A program made the translations under genes and the position numbers. Positions 7,826-17,155 of a stretch of 64,000 bases of DNA are shown here, piece by piece (positions within the stretch are counted from its first letter, which is position 1; every line of letters begins with the position of its first letter). The notes under the pieces were generated by a model, which was given only the letters and a program-made list of their open reading frames with translations, was not told where the DNA came from and did not search any database. The stretch lies in the NCBI GenBank assembly GCA_029861955.1, contig JAOTYK010000003.1:89643-153642 (forward strand), read 5' to 3'. The DNA is from Acidobacteriota bacterium (lineage in GTDB: Bacteria; Acidobacteriota; Polarisedimenticolia; Polarisedimenticolales; Polarisedimenticolaceae).

Positions 7826-10800
7826 ATGAAACGTCGACCATCATTATTAACGCGAACCATCCAGGCTATCGTGACGCTCCTCGTGGTCGGCACGGCCTCG
7901 GCCCAGCCGGCGAAGATCTCTCAGCAAGGGTCCGACCACGTCGTCCTCTTCGATGGGAAGGAGCTGCATCGAACGGGAGAACCCGTCGTGTCGCTTTCGT
8001 CCGGCGGAGATCCCTCCAGGACGGGTCGCTTCGTGATCTGGGTGGAGCACGCTCAACGATGGGGGACGTACAGCCGGGACGGCGGTGTCACCTGGTCCCG
8101 CGCCCGCCCGATCCAGGTCGGCCTGCAACTCCGCGACGCGACCGTTGCCCCGGGCCTGACATCGGCCCCGACGGAGCTGCTTCACCTCGTCCAGTTCCGC
8201 ACCGTCAGTCTGCCCGAGTGGCGCGCTGCTCTCGAAGCGTCCGGCGTCGAGGTTCTAAACTACTTCCCGCACAACGCGCACATCGTCCGGGCCGACCCTT
8301 CGCGCCTGGAACGGATTCGAGAGCTGGAGTTTGTCGAGAGCGTTCAGCCGTACCATCCCTCCTACCGCATCGATCCAGAATTGCGTCACGATTTGACGGA
8401 GAGTGCCGGGTTCGGCGAGACGCGCATTCGCGTGCTCGTCTTCGAGTGGGGGCCCGCCGCGAAGCAACGGGTTCTCGCAGCGGCAGCCGGAATGGGTGCG
8501 CGCGTCGCGGATTACTGGTCAAGCGGTCACGTCGTCGAGTTATGGGCCGATAGCGCCGCCACATTCGCCTTGGCCGCTCACGACGATGTGATGTGGATCG
8601 ATCGCTGGACGCCGCCCGGTGTCGATATGGACCTGGTGCGAGAGGACGCCGGTACCGACTGGATCCACGACAACTTCGGGTATTGCGGCACGGGAGTCGC
8701 CGGCGAGGTCATGGATCTAGGCATCCAGGCCGATCACCCCGATTTCGATGGTGTCCTGTTGCACGGGATCAGCAGCGTCGACAGTCATGGGACCTCGACC
8801 TACGGGATCGTCTTCGGCAACGGGGACACCGACGGCGACGGCGATGGCAAGGCACTGGGTCACATGCCCTGCGGGCAGGGGATCTTTGCCGACCAGGGCG
8901 AGTTCGCCGACCGCTTCCTGCACACCCAGGAACTCACACAGGCGCCGTACTTCGCGTCCTTTCAGACCAACTCCTGGGGGGGTGGGTTGACGCAGGCTTA
9001 CACAAGCGTCTCGCAAGAGATGGACGACATCATCTGGCGATTGGATTTCGCGATCCTCAACTCGCAGTCGAACAACGGGAACCAGAGCAGCCGTCCGGAG
9101 GCCTGGGCCAAGAACGTGATCAGCGTTGGCGGAATCAAGCACTTCGACACCCTGAGCACCGCGGACGATAGCTGGGGCTTCGGTGCCTCGATCGGTCCGG
9201 CGGCAGATGGACGAATCAAACCGGACGTCAGCTACTGGTACGACTTCATCTACACGACCACCACCGGTAGCGGATACACGCCCAGTTTCGGTGGAACGTC
9301 CGGGGCGACGCCGGAGTCTGCAGGGGTGCTGGGTCTGATCGTCGAGATGTGGGCCGATAACGTCTGGGGCACGAATCCAGCAGGAGTCTCCGCCTTCGAC
9401 AAGCAACCGCATGCGTCCACATTGAAAGCGCTGTTGATCAACAACGCCCAGCAGTACACCTTTGCCGGGGCTGGATCCGATCTCGGACGCTTCAAGCAGG
9501 GTTGGGGCAGACCCAGCGCTCGGGTAGCCTACGAACGGGCCGCGAACAGTTTCATCGTGGACGAGACCGACCTGCTCGAATTGAACGACACGATGACCTA
9601 CTTCATCGATGTCGAACCCGGTGAGACCGACCTCAAGATTACGATGATCTATCCCGACCCTCCGGGAACGACCTCGGCCGCGATGCACAGGATCAACGAC
9701 GTCGATCTACGTGTGACCTCGCCGTCGGCGACGCTGTACCACGGCAACGCCGGGCTTGCGGACGGGGTCGTCTCGACCTCCGGTGGATCGCCGGACACGC
9801 TCAACACCGTGGAGAACGTCTTTGTCGCCAACCCGACCTCCGGCACCTGGATGATCGAGATCGAGGCCGTCGAGGTCAATCAGGACGCGCATCTAGACAC
9901 CGCCGAGGACGACGTCGCGTTTGCTCTCGTTGTGACCGGCGGACGTGCGATCTACACCTCCGGGCAGGGGCTCCTCGACAACCGACCGAGCGATGTGGCC
10001 TGTACAGACATGATCGAACTGACGGTGCGCGACGGCAATATCGGCGCGTCGGTCGACGTCGCCGTGTCGTCGAGCACGGAAACGACTCCCGAGACCGTGA
10101 CGTTGGCGGAGACCGATTCCGGATCCGGAATCTACACCGGTCAGGTCGACGTCGTCGCGACGGCAGCCGTTGTGGACGGGGATATCTCCGTCGTCGATGG
10201 GGATACCGTGATCCTGGAATACATCGACGCCGACGATGGCGCCGGCGGGACGAACGTCGTGGTCCAGAGCAGCGTGATCGTGGATTGCGCAGCCCCGCAG
10301 ATCTCGAGTGTCTGGGTCTCCGACCTGACGGACACCGAGGCGACGATCTCGTGGACGACAGACGAGGCGTCCAACAGTTCGGTGACCTGGGGCAACTCCG
10401 TGCCACCGACCCAGACGGAGACGCGCGCCGGGCACGTCACCGTCCACAACCTCCGTCTCACCGGACTGGCCGAGTGCACGTCCTATTTCTACTTGGTGGG
10501 CAGCGAGGATCCGGTCGGCAATACAGCTTCGAACGACAACGGTGGGAATTACTTCCTGTTTACGACAATGACGCGAACGGAAGGACAACTGCACTCGTGC
10601 CGTGAGGGGACGATCGTGCTTGAGGCGGACTTCGTGAGTTGCAATGGCTCGGTGCCGATCCGCCTCACCGATTCCGATCTTGACCTCGATCCCGGAATGG
10701 CCGAGATGGTCGAGGTCTACGTCGGTTCGACGACGGAACTGGTGGCCGAGCCGGTGATCCTGACCGAGGACGGCACGGCGACCGGCGTGTTCACCGGCTT

Positions 10801-12358
10801 TATCCCGACCGGAACGGGAGCGCCCGTCGCTGACGGCATCCTGCAACTGGCGCACGGGGACTGGATTACCGGGAAGTACGTCGACCCCGACGACGGCATG
10901 GGATCACCTCGCCTCAGTGTTTACACCACCGTAGCCGACTGTGCGGGGCCGATCATTGCGCCGATCACCGTTTCGAACGTGACGGATTCGGGCGCGAGCG
11001 TGACCTACACCGTGTCCGAGAACGCCACCGGGATTGTCGAATGGGGCACGACGGCGGCGCTCGGTTCGATGACCGCCAGCGGTGGTTCCGGGACCAATCA
11101 CAACGTGAGTGTGGGCACGTTCGCGGAATGCGAGCGTGTCTTCTTCCGCGTCTCGGCGACCGATGTCTACGGGAACACAACCGTCAGCCCGATCCACGAG
11201 TTCAATATCCAGGGCGTGCCGGGGGTCTATCACATCGACGACTTCGAGACCGATCTGGGCTGGACCCTTAACGGTGAGTGGGAGATCGACGTTCCGCAGG
11301 GTCTCGGAACAGCCCCGGGCGATCCGGGCGCGGCGTTTTCGGGATCGCAGGTGCTGGGCCACGACCTGAGCGGTCTGGGGACCGAGCCCGGCGACTACGA
11401 ACCGGAGTCGAACGAGTCGGCGGCAAGCCCTTCGATCGACGGGACGTTGTTCACCGATACGGAGATCAAGTTCCGCCGTCGTCTTAACGTTGTCCAGGGC
11501 AGCTTCGCCTACATCGATATCAGGAATTCGAGCGGTAGTTGGGTCCAGGTCTACGGGACGCCGGTCTCTGGTGTTCAGGACTCCGATTGGGTCGACATGA
11601 ACTTCAACATTTCATCCGTGGCCGACGGCAACGCCAACCTGCAGGTCCGTTTCCGAGAGCGCTCTCATCTTGCGGGATCGTTCGCGTCGGGTTGGAACAT
11701 CGATGATCTGACGTTCCGCGACAGTGCGCAGCCGTCGATCGGGGCATGTGGCGGTTGTGCCGGTAGTCCCAGTTTCTCCGGGTTAATCGCCGCAACGGAC
11801 GACGATCCCTGTGCCGACTCCGGTGTAACGCTGACCTGGTCCTCGGCCCACGGTTGGGGCACCGGGTCCGACGGGACCTACGCGATCTATCGCGATACCG
11901 GCCCCGGTTTCACGCCGGGTCCGGGCAACCTGATCGCATCCGGAATCAGCGGAAGTCCGTGGACCGATTCCACGGCGCCCAGCGACACCGACCTGTTCTA
12001 TCTCGTCCTCGCCGAGAACGACGAGACCTGCTCGACCGGGCCGGCAAACACCGGTGTCGTCGATGCCAACACCGTGTATGCCGCTGTACGCAACGACACC
12101 TCCCAGGTGGCGCCTACCGATGTGGGGGACACGTTGTTCGTGGACACGATTGGCGGCACCCATGCGCGGCTCGATTGGTCCCCGACTGCCGGCGGGTCGG
12201 CCTACCGCGTCTACCGCTCGAACCAACCCGATGCGAACTTCCAATTGCACGCAGAGATCGCCCCGACGCTATTCGATGACATCGACGTGATGGCCGATGG
12301 ACAGACCTGGTACTACCTGGTCAACGCGATTGACACCTGTGGGAACGAGGGACCGTGA
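7826..12358 (+). CDS. Secreted multi-domain subtilisin-like (S8) serine protease
   Basis: The 1510-aa protein has a signal peptide (residues 1-26) and an Asp-box-like SRDGGVTW near residue 86. A propeptide-like region (about 110-190, LHLVQF...EVLNYFP) is shared with the protease at 23411. The S8 catalytic triad is D297 (MDLGIQADHPDF), H321 (SHGT) and S492 (GGTSGATP). The C-terminal two thirds are accessory beta-domains: two similar Ig/FN3-type blocks (about 725-1130), a jelly-roll block opening with DDFETDLGW (about 1135-1305), a Cys-rich FN3-type block (about 1310-1425) and the terminal module ending DTCGNEGP. It is probably exported and degrades external protein. The stop overlaps the ATG of the next gene (TGATG). 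Confidence 0.93.
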   Translation: MKRRPSLLTRTIQAIVTLLVVGTASAQPAKISQQGSDHVVLFDGKELHRTGEPVVSLSSGGDPSRTGRFVIWVEHAQRWGTYSRDGGVTWSRARPIQVGLQLRDATVAPGLTSAPTELLHLVQFRTVSLPEWRAALEASGVEVLNYFPHNAHIVRADPSRLERIRELEFVESVQPYHPSYRIDPELRHDLTESAGFGETRIRVLVFEWGPAAKQRVLAAAAGMGARVADYWSSGHVVELWADSAATFALAAHDDVMWIDRWTPPGVDMDLVREDAGTDWIHDNFGYCGTGVAGEVMDLGIQADHPDFDGVLLHGISSVDSHGTSTYGIVFGNGDTDGDGDGKALGHMPCGQGIFADQGEFADRFLHTQELTQAPYFASFQTNSWGGGLTQAYTSVSQEMDDIIWRLDFAILNSQSNNGNQSSRPEAWAKNVISVGGIKHFDTLSTADDSWGFGASIGPAADGRIKPDVSYWYDFIYTTTTGSGYTPSFGGTSGATPESAGVLGLIVEMWADNVWGTNPAGVSAFDKQPHASTLKALLINNAQQYTFAGAGSDLGRFKQGWGRPSARVAYERAANSFIVDETDLLELNDTMTYFIDVEPGETDLKITMIYPDPPGTTSAAMHRINDVDLRVTSPSATLYHGNAGLADGVVSTSGGSPDTLNTVENVFVANPTSGTWMIEIEAVEVNQDAHLDTAEDDVAFALVVTGGRAIYTSGQGLLDNRPSDVACTDMIELTVRDGNIGASVDVAVSSSTETTPETVTLAETDSGSGIYTGQVDVVATAAVVDGDISVVDGDTVILEYIDADDGAGGTNVVVQSSVIVDCAAPQISSVWVSDLTDTEATISWTTDEASNSSVTWGNSVPPTQTETRAGHVTVHNLRLTGLAECTSYFYLVGSEDPVGNTASNDNGGNYFLFTTMTRTEGQLHSCREGTIVLEADFVSCNGSVPIRLTDSDLDLDPGMAEMVEVYVGSTTELVAEPVILTEDGTATGVFTGFIPTGTGAPVADGILQLAHGDWITGKYVDPDDGMGSPRLSVYTTVADCAGPIIAPITVSNVTDSGASVTYTVSENATGIVEWGTTAALGSMTASGGSGTNHNVSVGTFAECERVFFRVSATDVYGNTTVSPIHEFNIQGVPGVYHIDDFETDLGWTLNGEWEIDVPQGLGTAPGDPGAAFSGSQVLGHDLSGLGTEPGDYEPESNESAASPSIDGTLFTDTEIKFRRRLNVVQGSFAYIDIRNSSGSWVQVYGTPVSGVQDSDWVDMNFNISSVADGNANLQVRFRERSHLAGSFASGWNIDDLTFRDSAQPSIGACGGCAGSPSFSGLIAATDDDPCADSGVTLTWSSAHGWGTGSDGTYAIYRDTGPGFTPGPGNLIASGISGSPWTDSTAPSDTDLFYLVLAENDETCSTGPANTGVVDANTVYAAVRNDTSQVAPTDVGDTLFVDTIGGTHARLDWSPTAGGSAYRVYRSNQPDANFQLHAEIAPTLFDDIDVMADGQTWYYLVNAIDTCGNEGP

Positions 12359-15300
12359 TGAGACGCCTACTCGCCGCCGTTCTATTCAGCCTGCTGCTGA
12401 TCGATCCGGTCGCCGCCGGTCAGCAATCGCCCGCGGCGACAGGCCGTTTCGACGATCGCGTGCGTCAACGCATCGGCGGTTCGATCGGAGTCGAACTCAA
12501 GTCCGTCGAACAGCTGCGTGCCGATGATCCATTGCGACTCGCGTGGCAGTCGTTCCGTAGCAACCACGGCGGCGCATGGAAGATCCTGGTCGACGAACGT
12601 ACCGGTATGCCGACGCTGGTCAAGGGGGCCGGCTTACCTTTGTTCCCGGACGGTCACACACCCGATGATCTGGCCACGGTCGAGACGGGTGTCCGAGCGT
12701 TTCTGAGTCAGAACCGAGCGACCCTCGGTGACTGGTCGTCGATCCTGGAACTCGACCCCGAGGCCAGTGGCCGCATCTCCGCCGATCATTGGCAGCTGAT
12801 CTTTCGCCAGCGGATCGACGGGATCCGCGTCGAGAACGCGCGCTTCGACATGCACGTCAAGCGTGGTCGGTTGGTGCTGTTCGGCGCCGCCCACTGGGGC
12901 AACGTCAAGATATCCGCGACACCGACGATCCCTGTCGACGCGGCGCGTACGATCCTCGACACTCATGTTCACGCACAGACAACAACGTTCGAGCAGGTCG
13001 GCAAGCCGGAGCTGGTCCTGTTGGCGATCGAAGCCGGAGCGTCGGGTCTCGAATCGACGGCCTGGACCGGTAAGCGTGGCGACGGTCTCGATCATTCGCT
13101 TGTCTGGCGTTTCCAGTTTCGCGAGGCCGACGAGGCGGCGTTGTGGGTCGGCGAGGTCGATGCCCACGACGGTGTCGTCCGCACGTTCTACGACGGCTCC
13201 CACAGCGCCCAGATCAAGGGCGGCGTGTTTCCGGTTTCCGCCGACCAGGATTGTGCTACGGGCGGATGCGAGGTCGGAGGTTTTCCGATGCCGCTCGCCG
13301 GCTTCACCGAGACCGGGCAGACCGAGCAGTTCGCCGACGCGTTCGGCAACTTGGTCTGCATCGATGGGATGCAGAACTTCGAGACCAATCTCTCCGGCCC
13401 CCAGGTCACTATCGTGGACGAGTGCGGGGCGATGAGCGAAACCGCCGTCTGCTCGGATGGCGTCGATCTGGGGCTCAAGTACGGCACCAACTGCGACACA
13501 GACCCGGGCGCTTCACCGGGCAACAACGCTGCGGCTCGCACCTCGTACTTCCACATGAACCGGATCTTCGAGACCGCGCGTTTCTACGACGCGACCAGTC
13601 CGTGGCTCTCCGCCCCGCTCCCGGTCGAGGTCAACCAGCCCGGATCCTGCAATGCGTTCTGGACCGACCCCGAGATACGCATGCTCGGCGAAGGCAACGG
13701 CTGCGCCAATACCGGCGAGTTGTCCGGCGTACTGGTCCACGAGTGGGGCCACGGCTACGATCACAATGACGGAGGCGGCGAGGATGTCCCGTCTGAGGCG
13801 TATTCGGATGTGGTGGCGATTTTCTACAATCGCGCGTCGTGCATGAGTCGTGGTTGGTACAACGACGGAAGGACCTGTACCGGCTATGGCGATACCTGTC
13901 TCACCTGCACCGGTGTCCGTGATCACGATTGGGCCGCACGCCTCAACAACACCCCAACGACACCGACGAACTTCACGGTGACCTCCTGCCCCAGCGGACC
14001 CGGCGGGCCGTGCGGACGCGAGGCACATTGCGAGGCCTATCCCATCGGTGAGTCGATCTTCGATCTTGCGACACGTGATCTTCCCGCCACCGGGATGGAT
14101 CAGGCCACCGCATGGCAGCTCGCCGAACGGCTCTGGTACTCGACGCGGCTCGGCGCTGGCGGCAACATCTACGACTGCTTCCGCCACTGGCTGTCCCATT
14201 CCTGTTTCGCGTATAGCTGGATGCAGAGGATGATGGTCGCGGACGACGACGATGGCGACCTGGCCAACGGCACGCCCCACGCGGCCGCGATCTGGGCCGC
14301 ATTCGATCGCCACAATCTCTCTTGTGGCAACGTGGACGATGCCGACAACCAGAGCACGTCGGGATGCCCGTCGTTGGCAACTCCGGTGTTATCGCTGGTC
14401 GAAACCGGTCCGGGTACGGAGTTGAGTTGGCCTGGTGTGGCCAACGCCGGTGAGATTCGGGTCTATCGCAACGAGCGGGGCTGCGACCTATCACAGGTGC
14501 CGATCGCGTCGCTGGCCGGCACGGCGACGATGTTTGTCGATACCGAGGCGGACCCCAGCCTGCCTCGCCACTACCGCATCGAGGCCCTCGGTAGTTCACC
14601 TGCGTGCCACAGTCCGGTGTCCAACTGCGAATCGACGCCCCTGAGTGCCCGGACCCAACCGCTGGACTTTCAGATCGTCGAGACCGGCACGATCAACGGC
14701 ATTCCGGATCCCGGAGAGACGGTCACGCTTCCGGTGACCGCGTTCAACTCCGGGCTCGACAGTTCCACGGGAACGGTCGGCACGCTGACCTTCGCAGACC
14801 CGGCGCAGGGGACGGTGCTCGACGGCAGCGCGACCTGGTCCGACATCGGACCGTCCGGTGTGGTCGAGTCCGACGCGCCTCATTTCGAGGTCGAGGTTGC
14901 AGACACCGTGAATTGCGGCGACACGGTGAATTGGTTCGTCGAGGTATCGGCCGCGAATTCCGTCGCGGCCCGTAAACGATTCGGCGTCACACTCGGTGTG
15001 AAGGACCGCGAGTACCTGCAAGACGTGTCTCAGCCCATCCCGGATCAGACGGCGATGCCGGTGGTTTCACAGCTCGTCGTCGCGGACGACGAGGTCATCG
15101 ATGAACTCGACGTGCGTCTCGGGATCACTCACGATGAAGCCGAGGAAGTTGTCGTGGAATTGACCTCGCCCGAGGGCACGACGGTGCGTCTCCACGATCA
15201 GACGGCGGGCACATCGGACTTCGGACTGTTCACCCGATACGACCAGGATCGTTCCCCGGACGGGCCGGGCACGATGGCCGACTTCGTGGGCGAGTCGTCG

Positions 15301-15687
15301 GCAGGAACATGGGAACTGTCGATCGAGGATCTCGGCGCCGTTTCGACCGGGGGACAGCTTCAGAACTGGACTCTGTACGTCACCTCGGCCGGTGCGTTCG
15401 ACTGCGAAGAGGCGACCTGTGCGGCGCCGCCGCTGACCGAGGCACCCACTGGCTTGACCGTCGGTCGCATGGGCAACGACCTGGACTTTTCCTGGAACGG
15501 TGTGGCGATGGCGGCGGGCTACAACCTGCAGCAAACCGCGGATCGCACGTTTGGCGCGGGCATCTCCGTTGCCGGGTCGACGGCAGGAGCGACGACGTGG
15601 ACTTTCACCGACGGTGTCAGCTCGACGCCTGCGCTGACGTTCTTCCAGGTGCGGGCGACCAACTCGTGCGGGGTCGAGGGACCCTAG
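12358..15687 (+). CDS. Secreted zinc metalloprotease (HEWGH, fungalysin/thermolysin-like) with P-domain
   Basis: The 1109-aa protein has a signal peptide (MRRLLAAVLFSLLLIDPVAAG) and a thermolysin/fungalysin-type propeptide (about 60-190; QLIFRQRIDGIRVENARF). The zinc site is HEWGH at residues 461-465, followed by the probable third ligand E480 in SEAYSDV. The 15-residue distance from the second His to Glu is short for M4/M36 families, so family placement is tentative. C-terminal parts are FN3/CARDB-like domains, a proprotein-convertase P-domain (about 894-1008) and the terminal module ending NSCGVEGP. The ATG at 12358 overlaps the preceding stop by one base; GTG at 12355 is an alternative. 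It is a paralogue of the gene at 41482. Confidence 0.9.
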   Translation: MRRLLAAVLFSLLLIDPVAAGQQSPAATGRFDDRVRQRIGGSIGVELKSVEQLRADDPLRLAWQSFRSNHGGAWKILVDERTGMPTLVKGAGLPLFPDGHTPDDLATVETGVRAFLSQNRATLGDWSSILELDPEASGRISADHWQLIFRQRIDGIRVENARFDMHVKRGRLVLFGAAHWGNVKISATPTIPVDAARTILDTHVHAQTTTFEQVGKPELVLLAIEAGASGLESTAWTGKRGDGLDHSLVWRFQFREADEAALWVGEVDAHDGVVRTFYDGSHSAQIKGGVFPVSADQDCATGGCEVGGFPMPLAGFTETGQTEQFADAFGNLVCIDGMQNFETNLSGPQVTIVDECGAMSETAVCSDGVDLGLKYGTNCDTDPGASPGNNAAARTSYFHMNRIFETARFYDATSPWLSAPLPVEVNQPGSCNAFWTDPEIRMLGEGNGCANTGELSGVLVHEWGHGYDHNDGGGEDVPSEAYSDVVAIFYNRASCMSRGWYNDGRTCTGYGDTCLTCTGVRDHDWAARLNNTPTTPTNFTVTSCPSGPGGPCGREAHCEAYPIGESIFDLATRDLPATGMDQATAWQLAERLWYSTRLGAGGNIYDCFRHWLSHSCFAYSWMQRMMVADDDDGDLANGTPHAAAIWAAFDRHNLSCGNVDDADNQSTSGCPSLATPVLSLVETGPGTELSWPGVANAGEIRVYRNERGCDLSQVPIASLAGTATMFVDTEADPSLPRHYRIEALGSSPACHSPVSNCESTPLSARTQPLDFQIVETGTINGIPDPGETVTLPVTAFNSGLDSSTGTVGTLTFADPAQGTVLDGSATWSDIGPSGVVESDAPHFEVEVADTVNCGDTVNWFVEVSAANSVAARKRFGVTLGVKDREYLQDVSQPIPDQTAMPVVSQLVVADDEVIDELDVRLGITHDEAEEVVVELTSPEGTTVRLHDQTAGTSDFGLFTRYDQDRSPDGPGTMADFVGESSAGTWELSIEDLGAVSTGGQLQNWTLYVTSAGAFDCEEATCAAPPLTEAPTGLTVGRMGNDLDFSWNGVAMAAGYNLQQTADRTFGAGISVAGSTAGATTWTFTDGVSSTPALTFFQVRATNSCGVEGP

Positions 15688-15691
15688 GGAG

Positions 15692-17155
15692 TTACGACTG
15701 CCAGGGGAAGATCGAACTGGACTGACGCCGACGGCTGGTGATCCGCTCTTCGATCGCCATCGCGACGTCCTGAAACTCCTGAAGGCTCCGAAGCGAGTCG
15801 AGGTCCGGGTCGGTGGTGACGAGCGCGTCCGCATAGCCCAACTCGACTGCGCGGCGTAGCTTGCTCAGGGCTGCCGCCGCCTCGCCGGCGCGCGCGTGGT
15901 AGCACGCCAGGTTGTACGCTCCCCAGGCCGTCCCGGAGAGCGACTCCGCGTACTCCGCCGCGACGCGAGCGTCGGTACTGTTTCCGGCCAGACCCAGGGT
16001 GACGGAGAGGTTGGCACAGGCCTCCTGACTCTGGCCGAGGTCGCACGCCGCCCGCATCGCATCGATCGCCGGCGCAAAACGGCCCGCACGCAAGTAGGCC
16101 AGTCCAAGTCGTTGGTGATGTCTCCAGTGGCTCGCCAGTGCCAACGCATGACGAGCGGCGCCGGCGGCTTCATCGAGCGTCCCTGCCGCCTCATGCGCCT
16201 TGCTGAGTGCGATGTGGTTCCCCGCTCCCGACGGATCCAGGTCAACAGCGTTCTGCGCGTCGCGCCGGGCAGACTCGGCGTCGCCCACCTGAAGACTTGC
16301 CAGCGCGCGTTGTCGCAAGGCCCACGCTCGCGCGGCGGGCGTAAGCTCGGTTCCGTCCAGCACCCATGAGTAGACAACCCGCGCCTGACCCGGCTCGCCC
16401 GACGAGCGATAGATGTAGGCTCGGATCATGTCATCGTAAGGGCTTGCGGGGTCGACGTGGTCGAGTTCAATCAGCCGTTCGCGCAGTTGAGCCAATGTGT
16501 TCTCGTTGGGTGCAGAGTCCCACGCCAGCATCAAGGCCCAGGCGTGGAAGACGTGCGCGGCCGGGTCGTCGCTGAATGTCCCGACGAGCTCGGCGTTCTC
16601 CTCGACTGTGCGGCCAACACTTCCGGCTTCGACAAGCCCGACAAACAGGGGTGACGCGGCCATCCGTTCGCCCGGGGCGAAGTCGTCGATGTAGGGGTAG
16701 CGGCTGGGGTAGACGAGACCGATCCCCTCGGCGATCTCCTGCGCCAACGCCGATGCCATTCCGGAAAAATCGGTCCCGACTTCACGCGGTCCGGACTCCC
16801 AGATCACTGCGCCCGAGGAATCACGCAGCTCGACTTGCAGACGCCCGGCGTCGGATTCGCGTTCCAGCGTCCCTGACAGCCGGTGGGTTGCCCTGGCGGC
16901 GTCACCGTTGCTTACGGTCGCGTCGAAGTTGCGTACCCCCTCAAGACCACTGGCGATCGACCTGGACAGGGCGGCACCGACGATGTCGGCACCTTCACTC
17001 TGCCCGCGGACATCGAACGGTTCGGCCAGGAGAATCCAGGATTCCGGCCTGGTTTCCTCGGTGGGAGACGGGCCCGAGCAGGCCAAAACCACGGTCAACC
17101 CGAGCAGGGCCAGACTGCGCAGTATATTAAGGTGATGAAGAGACCCGTGCGACAC
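15692..17155 (-). CDS. TPR-containing lipoprotein
   Basis: A type II signal sequence with lipobox (VVLACSG) opens the protein, so it is probably membrane-anchored outside the cytoplasm. A region WILLAEPFDVRG...LSRSIASGLE and RLQVELRDSSGAVIWE resembles the FlgO/TolB-N-like fold found beside regulators. TPR-like helices follow (about 260-460: AWALRQRALASLQVGDAESA, GNHIALSKAHEAAGTLDEAA, AWGAYNLACYHARAGEAAAAL). The start is uncertain. GTG at 17155 gives 487 aa but lies 21 bp inside the divergent sensor-kinase gene. A CTG at 17122 would give a compact signal (MRSLALLGL) and remove the overlap. It ends 4 bp from the convergent metalloprotease. Confidence 0.8.
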   Translation of the reverse strand: MSHGSLHHLNILRSLALLGLTVVLACSGPSPTEETRPESWILLAEPFDVRGQSEGADIVGAALSRSIASGLEGVRNFDATVSNGDAARATHRLSGTLERESDAGRLQVELRDSSGAVIWESGPREVGTDFSGMASALAQEIAEGIGLVYPSRYPYIDDFAPGERMAASPLFVGLVEAGSVGRTVEENAELVGTFSDDPAAHVFHAWALMLAWDSAPNENTLAQLRERLIELDHVDPASPYDDMIRAYIYRSSGEPGQARVVYSWVLDGTELTPAARAWALRQRALASLQVGDAESARRDAQNAVDLDPSGAGNHIALSKAHEAAGTLDEAAGAARHALALASHWRHHQRLGLAYLRAGRFAPAIDAMRAACDLGQSQEACANLSVTLGLAGNSTDARVAAEYAESLSGTAWGAYNLACYHARAGEAAAALSKLRRAVELGYADALVTTDPDLDSLRSLQEFQDVAMAIEERITSRRRQSSSIFPWQS

